Shown here: positions 1-8,207 of the stretch, one piece after another
Layout of the letters: every line of letters begins with the position of its first letter
Numbering within the stretch: position 1 is the first letter of the stretch
DNA from: Rhodococcus sp. IEGM 1379
GTDB taxonomy: Bacteria; Actinomycetota; Actinomycetes; Mycobacteriales; Mycobacteriaceae
Direction of reading: 5' to 3'
Length of the DNA stretch: 64,000 nucleotides
Assembly: GCF_030056815.1 (NCBI RefSeq)
Contig: NZ_JASHKR010000005.1
Location: forward strand, 62,001-126,000
Position numbers and translations under genes: made by a program
Notes under the pieces: generated by a model
What the model was told of the DNA's origin: nothing
What the model saw: only the letters and a program-made list of their open reading frames with translations
The model's database searches: none

Positions 1-1568
1 ACGAGACCCTTGGATCGGGGGTTACTGTCACCGCACCCGCTACGGCGACTCCGGGAGAAACCTTCACCTATCGTTTGCAGCCGAAGGAGATGAAGGCGAA
101 CAGTGGGGGCCATGCCAGCCGGGGGGTTGTGCATTGGGCGCGGATCAAATACGACTTCGATATCCCGGCGGGGGTGGAATTCGTGAAGTCCGAACTTGTG
201 GTGAACAGCGCCTACGGTCTCGGATCCGACAGTGCCACTCCGACTGTCACCCGAATCGACGACAGTGGAAACTTGTCCGCGACCGGTACACATCTGCGGA
301 TTTCCGGTCTGAATCGCACGACCGGAAACGGTCCGGAATCCGCAGTTCGATCCAGTGATGGAATCATCGTCGGCGCAAACACCACATTCCGTCTGCCCGC
401 GATCGATGTCACGGTCAAAGCCGGTGCCGCCGGCACCGAAATCAAGCCGTCGGTGCGGGTCTCCGATTCGGGTTCCGCCAATTACGACAACGACAAGAAT
501 GCCCTCACTTTCGTCCAGCGCGAGAAAGATGTTTTCGGGGTGAATTACTGGGAGCGATACAACTGCTCCCCCCGGGACAACAAGTCGTCCGGCCTCAATG
601 CCGGCGGTCAAGCGCTCACCACGATTTACGTCAGTCAGCCGACTACGACGACAATGCAGATGCCGGCGTCGATACAGGCGAGTACTCCGACCGAGCTCGT
701 CGCGAATGTCGGTCCGGCTCCGGTGAGCGGCAACGTGCAGTTCCGAATTAACGGTTCCGACATTGGTTCGCCGGTTGCGCCCGGGGTCGATGGTGTTGCG
801 CGGCTACCGTATACGTTCTATACCGCCGGAACAGCACAAGTGTCTGCGGCATTTCAGGGAGTCAACGGATTCCTGAGTTCGAGCTCGACGGAGTCCACGG
901 TGACGGTGACCGCAGCGCCGGTAGTCAAGCAAACCGACACGATTGTGACTGTGCCCGGTGACGCCAAGACCGGTACGTCGGTGACTCTGAAGGCGCAGGT
1001 ATCACCGCTGCCCACCGCCGGTACTCTCCAATTCAAGGACGGTGCTGCAAATATCGGTGACCCCGTCACCGTGAGTGCCGACGGAAGCGCGACCTACGAA
1101 CACGTCTTCACCTCAGCGGGAACACATGCTGTGTCGGCGTATTACTCCGGCGCAACAGGATTCATGCCGTCGATGGCACCAGCACAATCGGTGATCGTGT
1201 CGGATCCGGCTCCGTCGGACGTCGCGACTTCGGCTTCGCTGACTGTTCCGGCTTCGGCGAAACAGTCTGCCGCGGTTGAACTGTCGGTGACGATCGCACC
1301 GAACCCGGGTGGGGGCTCCGTCCAGTTCTTTGACGGTGACCAGCTTATCGGCGGGTCCGTTGTTGTCGGGGCAGATGGTGTAGCACGGATGGCGCACACG
1401 TTCACCTCGATCGGCGATCATCGGATCAAGGCTGTATTCAACGGGCGCGCTGGGTTCACTCAGTCGACGTCGGATGAATCTGTTGTGAGCGTGTCGGCGA
1501 CGCCGGGAGATGGCGGCAACGGCGGAACAGGCAGCCTCGGCTCACTGGGTGGCCTGTTCGGTTCCTGA
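1..1568 (+). CDS. Secreted Ig-like repeat protein, 5' end outside window
   Basis: The reading frame is open from base 3, so the true start lies upstream; the TTG at 75 is internal to a continuing frame. The visible part has an N-terminal beta-rich region of about 220 residues, then three tandem Ig-like (Big_3_5-type) repeats of about 90 residues. Each repeat carries a pattern like VQF.DG..IG.PV, then HTFT..G.H.V.A.Y.G..GF..S. It ends in a Gly/Ser tail (GSLGSLGGLFGS). No C-terminal membrane anchor or LPXTG motif is visible. Such repeats are typical of exported actinobacterial envelope proteins; an adhesive or structural role is inference. A strong hairpin follows the stop. The GSLGSLGG motif recurs near the N-terminus of the protein at 51631-52533. 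Confidence 0.8.
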   Translation, partial: ETLGSGVTVTAPATATPGETFTYRLQPKEMKANSGGHASRGVVHWARIKYDFDIPAGVEFVKSELVVNSAYGLGSDSATPTVTRIDDSGNLSATGTHLRISGLNRTTGNGPESAVRSSDGIIVGANTTFRLPAIDVTVKAGAAGTEIKPSVRVSDSGSANYDNDKNALTFVQREKDVFGVNYWERYNCSPRDNKSSGLNAGGQALTTIYVSQPTTTTMQMPASIQASTPTELVANVGPAPVSGNVQFRINGSDIGSPVAPGVDGVARLPYTFYTAGTAQVSAAFQGVNGFLSSSSTESTVTVTAAPVVKQTDTIVTVPGDAKTGTSVTLKAQVSPLPTAGTLQFKDGAANIGDPVTVSADGSATYEHVFTSAGTHAVSAYYSGATGFMPSMAPAQSVIVSDPAPSDVATSASLTVPASAKQSAAVELSVTIAPNPGGGSVQFFDGDQLIGGSVVVGADGVARMAHTFTSIGDHRIKAVFNGRAGFTQSTSDESVVSVSATPGDGGNGGTGSLGSLGGLFGS

Positions 1569-1572
1569 CCTC

Positions 1573-1619
1573 AACCGAACACTACTGCCCCTGCTGGAGT
1601 AGGGCAGTAGTGTTCGGTT
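1573..1619 (+). terminator. Hairpin terminator after Ig-like repeat gene
   Basis: A perfect 18-bp inverted repeat (1573-1590 with 1602-1619) and an 11-nt loop lie 5 bases after the stop codon. There is no strong T-run, so this is an actinobacterial-type stem terminator. Confidence 0.8.
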
Positions 1620-1816
1620 GGCAGTATTCTGTGAATGTAACTTTATGTTCGACAACATATTTCGGTAAATTTTCCGTACCAACTGTCGGTTGGTCTAGAG
1701 TTTCGTCGCGGATGTCCCAGCACCGAAAATCTGGCGATTGAACTCGCTTTTTCGACGAATGTCCTTGACCGCCGGCGCCCTCGCTCTCGGGGAGTTGGGT
1801 CACCCGGCGACTAAAT

Positions 1817-1975
1817 ACGCTCAGCGGTGGTCAGGTCGTATCACTCGGTCTCGCGGCGCAACTGTTGCGCCGCCCGGACGTGTTGTTGCTCGACGGGCCG
1901 ACCAATAACCTCGACCTCGAAGCGAGGCACACGCTCTATGTGGCTTCGGTCTCGCTGGCAAGGCCGCGAAATCGG
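1817..1975 (+). pseudogene. Fossil of an ABC-F ATPase (second nucleotide-binding domain fragment)
   Basis: In frame from 1817 the translation contains the ABC signature TLSGGQ, then a Walker B and D-loop LLLDGPTNNLDLEAR. This is the exact layout of the C-terminal nucleotide-binding domain of ABC-F ribosome-protection or Uup-type proteins. No Walker A is found upstream and the frame degenerates after the D-loop (LYVASVSLARPRN). About 50 recognisable codons survive of a normal ~550-codon gene, so this is a remnant left by deletion. It shares the gap with no intact gene. Confidence 0.75.
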
Positions 1976-2014
1976 AGTGGACCGTGCGTCGGAAGCTGCA
2001 GAGGAGTACGGCAC

Positions 2015-2062
2015 GACAATGGGCGGAGCTACCGGCATGCGCTGGTAGCTCCGCCCATTGTC
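2015..2062 (-). terminator. 19-bp perfect hairpin terminator
   Basis: Arms 2015-2033 and 2044-2062 are perfectly complementary with a 10-nt loop. It lies just downstream of the stop of the minus-strand secreted-protein gene. Confidence 0.75.
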
Positions 2063-2076
2063 TTTGCTTAGCTGGG

Positions 2077-2811
2077 TCAGCTCATATTGCCGAGCACATT
2101 GCCCAGGACTCCGCCGATGACGTTGGTCAGCGACCCCTGTGGGTCCGTGATCGAGCCGAAGACCTGGCCTGATCCGGTGTTCACGGAGCCGAAGCCCAGA
2201 TCGTCGAGGCTGCCCGAACCGGCCTCGACGGGGTTCGGCGGACGGACGGTGACGCAGACGCCCATCGGGTTGATGTTCCAGCTGCCACTGGCAAGCACGA
2301 TATTGGTGCCGGCACCGCTGTCGAGTTGAGTGCCGACGGGGACGTCATCGGGAACCTTGTAGGTGGTTTCCAAGGCGACAACGCCGCCACCGGCTGTGGT
2401 CCACCCACCGCCCTTGGCAATCACAGAATTGTTGCCGATGACGGCGGTACTGGTAACGTCCGTCCACTGCTGGTCCCCGATAACCCATTTGACGTTAACG
2501 CGCGCCTTAACCAACTGGAACCCTGCCGGGTGGAAGTCACGCATCTCGTTGACGAGTGCTCCGGAACCCGACACCTTGGTGAGGTAGGTGACGGTGTGTC
2601 CGGCTGCGACAGTGCCGTCGCCGGCAACCTCCTTGCTGAGGGTGTAAGGCGTACCGAAGGAGCCGGCCCACCGATCGGTGACTGACTGGGTGAGCGCACA
2701 TGCGGGTGACGCGGAGGCAATTCCCGCGCCCATTCCCACAGTGACGCCCGCGGCAAGGAGTGCGAGGGAGGCGGTTGTGGCAACAGCGTGGCGTAGTGAG
2801 CGGCGTGACAT
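2077..2811 (-). CDS. Secreted protein of unknown function
   Basis: 244 residues. The start is taken at the ATG giving MSRRSLRHAV because GGAG sits 6-9 bases upstream; an ATG four codons earlier is possible. A classic signal peptide (basic n-region, Ala/Leu/Val core) ends near IASA-SPACA, residue 34-35. The mature protein is beta-rich, with an isolated Cys near the new N-terminus and another in GVCVTV. It has a Gly/Ser-rich tail and no anchor. It resembles in style the N-terminal region of the protein at 1-1568 (exported, beta-rich, Gly-rich end), but I cannot name a family. It is probably an exported envelope protein of Rhodococcus. Confidence 0.75.
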   Translation of the reverse strand: MSRRSLRHAVATTASLALLAAGVTVGMGAGIASASPACALTQSVTDRWAGSFGTPYTLSKEVAGDGTVAAGHTVTYLTKVSGSGALVNEMRDFHPAGFQLVKARVNVKWVIGDQQWTDVTSTAVIGNNSVIAKGGGWTTAGGGVVALETTYKVPDDVPVGTQLDSGAGTNIVLASGSWNINPMGVCVTVRPPNPVEAGSGSLDDLGFGSVNTGSGQVFGSITDPQGSLTNVIGGVLGNVLGNMS

Positions 2812-2823
2812 GTAGTACTCCAT

Positions 2824-3335
2824 TCAATCGGGCGTTCGTGCAAAGTGGGTCCTGGACGCCCCCGCGTCAGGTTGGGATGCAGGCCTGGCCTCGATTGGGT
2901 GGAAAATCCGAGGCCGGACGTCACTATGTTTACAGGACAAACGTCCGTCTTGGGGCAGGATCGACAAAAAGGCTCCAAAAAATGATTGCGAATCAGTGAC
3001 TGTGTCGCCGCAAGTGTTCATGGTTGATTGGCTCACAAGGTATCGTCGCAACCTTGATCAACTGTGATAGTACGGCCATTACCTGCATGAACTTGGTCAT
3101 CGTCCCCGCGTGGTTCCGGTGCCCGTGTGGGATCTGGGCGAGATTTTCGCGCCTCCTGGTTATCTATTGGCAAGTCATCTCGAAGTATGGTTTTGCGCCA
3201 CCCTCAACTCCACAAGTGCCTGGTTATCCACAGGCTAGTTTCCTTTTTCCTGTCAATGGTTTCGGCGGGGCACTGTGACGCGTGGGACGCGTTTCGTATC
3301 TGCGGGCGCGCGGGAAGTAATAACTTCGGGGGTCT
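2824..3335. other. Intergenic region without a recognisable gene
   Basis: About 510 bases between the divergent secreted-protein gene and yraN. Frames here lack protein-like composition. It probably holds promoters for both flanking genes; I see no clear operator or hairpin. Confidence 0.5.
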
Positions 3336-3338
3336 GTG

Positions 3339-3695
3339 ATGGTGGGGAATATGGCGTTGGGGGCGCGGGGCGAGGATTTGGCTACCGAATTCTTGATCGG
3401 TGCAGGTCTGGACATCGTCGAGCGTAATTGGCGATGCCGGTACGGCGAGCTGGATGTCATTGCCACGGAAGACGATCGAATCGTATTCGTAGAGGTGAAG
3501 ACCCGCAGCGGGTTGGGATACGGGTCGCCGGCGGAGGCAGTGACGTTTGCGAAGCGTCGTCGGATTCGGGTGCTTGCGCTGCAGTGGCTCGGTGATTCGG
3601 GCCGGTCGTGGTCGAAAGTGCGTTTCGATGTGGTGGCGGTCTTGATTCGTCGTAATCAGGAACCGGTGATCGAGCATTTCGTGGACGCGTTCTGA
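3339..3695 (+). CDS. yraN: YraN/UPF0102 family nuclease-like protein
   Basis: 118 residues from ATG 3339; a GTG lies immediately upstream at 3336 and another ATG at 3351. GGGGG precedes by about 6 bases. The PD-(D/E)xK-like core is visible: the RGED helix near residue 11, then GELDVIA, then VFVEVKTR with the E-x-K pair. This is the UPF0102 signature, a family related to Holliday-junction resolvase folds with unknown substrate. It overlaps the next gene (TGATG), starting a three-gene operon with comM and dprA, which links it to DNA processing or uptake. Length is normal for the family. Confidence 0.9.
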   Translation: MVGNMALGARGEDLATEFLIGAGLDIVERNWRCRYGELDVIATEDDRIVFVEVKTRSGLGYGSPAEAVTFAKRRRIRVLALQWLGDSGRSWSKVRFDVVAVLIRRNQEPVIEHFVDAF

Positions 3696-5203
3696 TGGCG
3701 CTGGGACGGGCGCATTCGGTGGCGGTCAGCGGCGTCGACGGTCAGATCGTGGAGATCGAGGCTGATATCGGGCGCGGTCTGCCGGCAGTGCATTTGGTGG
3801 GTCTGCCGGATACTGCGTTGCATGAATCGAGGGATCGGATTCGGGCTGCGGTGACCAATTCGAACGAGGAGTGGCCGGACAGCAAAGTCATTTTGGCGTT
3901 GTCTCCGGCAACACTCCCGAAAGTTGGCAGTGTGTACGATCTTGCTCTCGCTTTGGCGGTGTTGGATGCGGCTAAGAAGTTGCCCCGCAAGGAGTTACGG
4001 TCAACTGTCTTTCTGGGAGAGTTGGCGTTGGACGGCAGGTTGCGGACGGTGCGGGGCGTGTTGCCGGCGGTGTTGGCTGCGAAGCGGGCGGGGTGGGGCA
4101 CGGTCGTTGTTCCGCGGCAGGCAATGGCGGAGGCAGGTTTGGTGAAGGGGATCGAGGTGCTCGGCGCTGATGATCTGTCTTCGGTGATTTCGTGGTTGCG
4201 GGGTGAGATTTTTCTGCCGGTGCCGGAGCCATTCGAGCGGGCTGAGGAGATCGGGGTCAGTGATCTCAGTGAGGTTGTGGGGCAGGCGGATGCGCGGTGG
4301 GCTATCGAGGTGGCGGCGGCGGGTGCCCATCATCTGATGTTGACGGGCCCGCCGGGGATCGGGAAAACGATGTTGGCGCAGCGTCTTCCGGGGATATTGC
4401 CGCCGTTGACGGAGAGTGAGGCGTTGGAAGTGACGGCTATTCATTCGGTGGCGGGCGTGTTGACGGCGGATCATCCGTTGATCGATATGCCGCCGTTTAT
4501 TGCGCCGCATCACAGTTCGTCGGTGAGTGCGTTGGTGGGTGGCGGTAGTGGGATGGCGCGTCCGGGTGCGGTGAGTCGGGCGCATCGCGGGGTGCTGTTC
4601 CTCGACGAATGCGCCGAGATCGGCGTCAAGGTACTCGAAGCATTGCGAACGCCCCTGGAAGACGGCGAAGTCCGCATTGCCCGCCGGGACGGCGTCGCGC
4701 GGTACCCAGCACGGTTTCAACTGATCCTGGCTGCCAATCCGTGTCCGTGCGCGCCGCCACGTGATGCTGATTGTGTGTGTGCGCCCGCGGCGAGGCGTCG
4801 CTATCTAGGCAAACTTTCGGGCCCATTACTGGATCGCGTGGATATCAGAGTGCGGATGCAGGCAGTAGCAACCGGTGCGCTGATCGACGAGGTGGGGGAG
4901 AGCACCGAGAGTGTGCGAATCCGAGTGGCGGCGGCGCGGGACGCAGCGTCGGAGCGCTGGAGTGAATACGGATGGCGAACAAACGCCGAAGTGCCGGGGC
5001 CGGCGCTGCGGCAGAAGTTCCGGCTTTCCCGCGACGCCTTGGCGCCGGTCGAACGTGCGCTTCGCAAAGGTGTGATCACGGCGCGCGGGGCTGATCGAGC
5101 AATCAGAGTTGCGTGGACCGTTTCGGATCTGGCAGGAGAAACGATGCCGGGGGCAGATCAGGTAGTGACGGCACTCGATTTCAGGGACAGGGGATTCCAA
5201 TGA
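3695..5203 (+). CDS. comM: ComM/YifB family AAA+ ATPase (Mg-chelatase-like)
   Basis: 502 residues. The N-terminal Lon/S5-like ChlI domain covers about residues 1-170. The AAA+ core has Walker A GPPGIGKT (218-225) and Walker B LFLDE (301-305), followed by a Cys-rich insertion (NPCPC...DCVC, 349-362) typical of YifB proteins. ComM homologues are hexameric branch-migration helicases that help integrate transformed DNA. It starts on the last base of yraN and overlaps dprA by 4 bases, so the three are probably co-translated. It is not a true chelatase; that role belongs to the gene at 45991. Confidence 0.93.
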   Translation: MALGRAHSVAVSGVDGQIVEIEADIGRGLPAVHLVGLPDTALHESRDRIRAAVTNSNEEWPDSKVILALSPATLPKVGSVYDLALALAVLDAAKKLPRKELRSTVFLGELALDGRLRTVRGVLPAVLAAKRAGWGTVVVPRQAMAEAGLVKGIEVLGADDLSSVISWLRGEIFLPVPEPFERAEEIGVSDLSEVVGQADARWAIEVAAAGAHHLMLTGPPGIGKTMLAQRLPGILPPLTESEALEVTAIHSVAGVLTADHPLIDMPPFIAPHHSSSVSALVGGGSGMARPGAVSRAHRGVLFLDECAEIGVKVLEALRTPLEDGEVRIARRDGVARYPARFQLILAANPCPCAPPRDADCVCAPAARRRYLGKLSGPLLDRVDIRVRMQAVATGALIDEVGESTESVRIRVAAARDAASERWSEYGWRTNAEVPGPALRQKFRLSRDALAPVERALRKGVITARGADRAIRVAWTVSDLAGETMPGADQVVTALDFRDRGFQ

Positions 5204-6327
5204 CTGCGCATGATCCGCAACAACTGGCCTGGGCATACCTTTCGGCGGTTGCTCAAGGCCCGAGCATTCACCTGGCGACGCTGGTCGAGCACCTCGGAGT
5301 CGAGGAGACTGCGCACGCGGTGAAGACACGTGACCTGCCGTCGTCGTTGGAGGAGAAGACTCGCGCCCGCGCACATATCGATACGGCGCAACGTGATCTG
5401 GATCTGATGGCCGCGATGGGCGGAAGGTTGGTCACGCCGGATTCCCCCGAATGGCCGGCCTGGCGACTGCTCGCATTCGACGGGCTTGATGCAGCGGCGG
5501 GCGAGGTTCCGCCATTTGTTTTGTGGGTCTTGGGTTCTCGGGATCTTTCGGAATTGACGGAGCGATCGGTGGCGATTGTGGGAACCCGGGCCTCGACGTC
5601 CTACGGGGAACATGTCACCGCTGAGATCGCGGGTGATCTGGCAGTGGACGGATGGACAGTGACATCCGGTGCGGCCTTCGGGATCGACGGGGCGGCTCAC
5701 CGTGCAGCATTGGGCGTCGGTGGGACCACTGTTGCAGTGCTGGCCTGCGGAGTGGATCGTGCTTATCCGTCAGGGCACGCTCGTCTATTGCGTCAGGTCG
5801 TGAACTCGGGCGCGGTCGTCAGTGAGTATCCACCGGGAACGACGCCGGCCAAGTTCAGATTCTTGGCCCGAAACCGATTGGTCGCGGCATTGTCCGACGG
5901 TGTTGTCGTTGTCGAAGCTGGATGGCGCAGTGGTGCGAGGAATACTGCGAATTGGGCACGGAAACTCGGGCACCCGGTCATGGCTGTCCCCGGGCCGGTG
6001 ACATCTGCCTCGTCGGCTGGTTGCCATCGAATGATCCGCGAAGGAGAAGCCCATTTGGTGGCGAATGCCGTGGACGTTGTAGAGGTGTCCGGACCCTTCA
6101 ATCTTGTCGACTCGGAATCCGATGCCGCAGCGGTTCGTGACATCGACTCATTGAAGGGTAATTCTCGTCTCGTCTACGAAGCATTACCCGGAGCCGGTTC
6201 TCGGAGCACGAATGAGTTGTCCGAGGAATCGGGGTTGCTGATTTCTCAGGTACGCGCAACGCTTCCGTTGCTCGAGTTGGAGGGATTTGTCGGTTCTGAC
6301 GGTAGCGGATGGTTTCGTGCCAAATAG
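5200..6327 (+). CDS. dprA: DNA-processing protein DprA/Smf
   Basis: 375 residues. The start is the ATG in the ATGA overlap with comM; an in-frame GTG upstream at 5113 lies deep inside comM and is unlikely. The Rossmann-like DprA core shows AIVGTR (125-130), GIDGAAH (161-167), SEYPPG (208-213), FRFLARNR (219-226) and VVVVEA (235-240). A C-terminal winged-helix-like region (ELSEESGLLISQVRATLPLLELEG) follows. DprA loads RecA on incoming single-stranded DNA. Coupling with comM and yraN suggests a shared recombination function even where natural competence is not known. Confidence 0.95.
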   Translation: MTAHDPQQLAWAYLSAVAQGPSIHLATLVEHLGVEETAHAVKTRDLPSSLEEKTRARAHIDTAQRDLDLMAAMGGRLVTPDSPEWPAWRLLAFDGLDAAAGEVPPFVLWVLGSRDLSELTERSVAIVGTRASTSYGEHVTAEIAGDLAVDGWTVTSGAAFGIDGAAHRAALGVGGTTVAVLACGVDRAYPSGHARLLRQVVNSGAVVSEYPPGTTPAKFRFLARNRLVAALSDGVVVVEAGWRSGARNTANWARKLGHPVMAVPGPVTSASSAGCHRMIREGEAHLVANAVDVVEVSGPFNLVDSESDAAAVRDIDSLKGNSRLVYEALPGAGSRSTNELSEESGLLISQVRATLPLLELEGFVGSDGSGWFRAK

Positions 6328-6802
6328 TTCCCGTTTTTTCGGCCGATTTGGTCGGTAATGGTGTGATTGGCCATTTGCTGGATCGTTCGTCGAATCATTG
6401 CCAGATCGGTGTGAGTGCAACAGATCAGGGTTATGGGCATGTCAGGGTGTTTTCGCGAGGGGGCTTGCGGATATGTCGGCGGTATGCGGGAGCGTCACTG
6501 GCTTCGCTCGCATCAATGTCGTGAGCAATTCTCAGGAAAGCCTCAGGTAGATGTGCTTAAACTCCGATTAGTCGGTATCGGCGAGATAGAGATGTGAGTG
6601 ATGTCGTCTATCGGTCATCGAAATTAATCGTCCTGGGCGGTGCCAGCATCACTTTTGAAGCAATGCAATGTCGCTAACTCGCCGCTATACGTACCGTGGG
6701 GTCTGTTCGATGTCGGATCGATCCTGAGGGCATCTTTGTTGCATGGGCGAGAATCTGTGTATTGTGAATCGAAAGCGAAACATTCATTGAAAGAGGAGTG
6801 CA
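6328..6802. other. Intergenic region upstream of lsr2
   Basis: About 475 bases with lower GC than the flanks and no credible coding frame. It probably carries the lsr2 promoter and leader. Lsr2-type proteins prefer AT-rich DNA and often bind their own promoter, so autoregulation here is plausible but inferred. Confidence 0.45.
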
Positions 6803-7162
6803 ATGGCTGAGAAGCTGATTCGGCAACTCATCGACGATCTTGACGGTAAGCCGATCGATGACGGCTTTGGTGATCGTATCGAGTTCTCCTACCAGGGAAC
6901 CGATTATGTGATCGACCTTCGTGCTACCAATGCAGAAAAGTTCGATGCTGCGGTCAAGCCGTTCGTTGACGCTGCAGCCAAGGTGACTACTCGTCGCGGC
7001 AAGAAGTCGCAGCTCGCATCGCCGCAGGCCACATCGGGTTCGGGGCGCTCCAAGGAGACCCTGCAGGCAATCCGTGACTGGGCAGCGAAGAATGGTTACG
7101 AGGTTGCACCGCGTGGTCGCATCAAGGCAGAAATCATCGACGCATTCGATGCAGCACACTAG
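6803..7162 (+). CDS. lsr2: Lsr2 nucleoid-associated xenogeneic silencer
   Basis: 119 residues preceded by a strong GAGGAG-type ribosome site. The N-terminal dimerisation beta-hairpin (residues 1-60) is followed by a basic/Ser linker. A C-terminal DNA-binding domain follows with the R-G-R motif (104-106) that inserts in the minor groove of AT-rich DNA. Lsr2 is the actinobacterial functional counterpart of H-NS and bridges DNA to silence horizontally acquired genes. It is monocistronic, with a strong terminator immediately after. Confidence 0.97.
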   Translation: MAEKLIRQLIDDLDGKPIDDGFGDRIEFSYQGTDYVIDLRATNAEKFDAAVKPFVDAAAKVTTRRGKKSQLASPQATSGSGRSKETLQAIRDWAAKNGYEVAPRGRIKAEIIDAFDAAH

Positions 7163-7176
7163 AGTGCATTGAACTT

Positions 7177-7211
7177 CTCTGGCACCCCACAGAATTTGTG
7201 GGGTGCCAGAG
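7177..7211 (+). terminator. lsr2 terminator
   Basis: Perfect 15-bp stem (7177-7191 with 7197-7211), a 5-nt loop and a T-rich tail, 15 bases after the lsr2 stop. Confidence 0.88.
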
Positions 7212-7405
7212 TTGTATTTACCCTTCCATTGCTTTGATCGAAATTTGAAGATTTTCCAAGAAGATATCGTAACCGCATTTCCACTTCGTCCATTCAGGTT
7301 GGTCGGTTTGAGTGACTTATCGTCCGCTGATTCGGTCGGTAACTGCGACATCAAGTGGCCGTGCTTGCTATCGACCGTCGACAATCGGAAATCCATGTAC
7401 CATCG

Positions 7406-7424
7406 TTAGGTAACACTAACTTTG
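7406..7424 (+). promoter_or_regulatory. Weak IdeR/DtxR-like iron box
   Basis: TTAGGTAACACTAACTTTG matches 13 of 19 positions of the DtxR/IdeR consensus TTAGGTTAGGCTAACCTAA, with both half-site cores (TTAGGT and CTAAC) kept. It lies directly upstream of, and touches, the ribosome site of a siderophore-interacting protein gene, a common IdeR target. Confidence 0.5.
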
Positions 7425-7436
7425 GAGGATGTGGCT

Positions 7437-8207
7437 GTGGCCAAGCCGACGACAACGCTGACCGTCCTACGTACGAAAAAATTGACCCCACACATGGTGC
7501 GTGTGTTTCTCGGTGGTCCAGGATTTGATAGCTTCACTCCGAGTGTGTTCAGTGACTCGTATGTCAAGATCGAATTCGGGACCGCTGACGACTTGGTGCT
7601 TCGGACCTACACGATCCGAAGTTACGACAGCAAGGCTCGCGAGATTGCGATCGATTTTGTGGTTCATGGTGACATGGGGATAGCGGGCCCGTGGGCCTCG
7701 TCGGCATCAGTTGGTGCGGAGATAACAATGAGAGGACCCGGCGGCGCCTTTTCGCCGGCAGTATCGGCGGATTGGCATCTCTATGCGGGTGACGAATCTG
7801 CCATTCCGGCAATTTCTGCCGCTGTAGAGCGGCTTTCGCCTGATGCAATCGGTTATGTCGTCCTCGAGGTCGGCGGGGTCGAGGACGAGATTGCCATCGA
7901 CCCTCCGAAGGGCATTGTCGTCAATTGGGTGTACCGGGGTGCGTCTTCGGACGTAGTCGGCGATGAATCAGCCGGCGACAATGCGCCGCTAATCGCGGCA
8001 GTGAGGGCGCTCGAATGGCTCCCGGGTTGTCCGCAGGTATTCATTCACGGCGAGGCACAGGCCGTCATGCATAATCTGCGCTCGTACATCCGGAAGGATC
8101 GCGGTGTTCCGGCGGGGTCCGCATCGATCTCAGGTTACTGGCGTCGTGGACGTACAGAAGAAGGATTCCGGGTATGGAAGTCGGAGTTGGCGGCGTCCGA
8201 ACGCTAA
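7437..8207 (+). CDS. Siderophore-interacting FAD-binding reductase (ViuB-like)
   Basis: 256 residues. GGAGG at 7424-7428 best fits the GTG at 7437; a GTG at 7431 and a TTG at 7422 are less well spaced. The SIP fold is clear: flavin-binding RTYTIR (56-61), the HGD..IAGPWA loop (77-87) and the C-terminal SGYWRRGR.EEG motif. Family members use NAD(P)H and FAD to reduce ferric siderophores in the cytoplasm and release iron. Its position between dprA and xerC matches viuB (Rv2895c) in M. tuberculosis, as I recall. A degenerate IdeR-like box precedes it, suggesting iron control. Confidence 0.9.
   Translation: MAKPTTTLTVLRTKKLTPHMVRVFLGGPGFDSFTPSVFSDSYVKIEFGTADDLVLRTYTIRSYDSKAREIAIDFVVHGDMGIAGPWASSASVGAEITMRGPGGAFSPAVSADWHLYAGDESAIPAISAAVERLSPDAIGYVVLEVGGVEDEIAIDPPKGIVVNWVYRGASSDVVGDESAGDNAPLIAAVRALEWLPGCPQVFIHGEAQAVMHNLRSYIRKDRGVPAGSASISGYWRRGRTEEGFRVWKSELAASER

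Noticed and set aside
3695-5203. Reading the ComM-like gene as a second Mg/Co chelatase subunit
   Set aside because: The Cys-rich insertion and coupling with yraN and dprA identify the YifB/ComM family, not a ChlI subunit.
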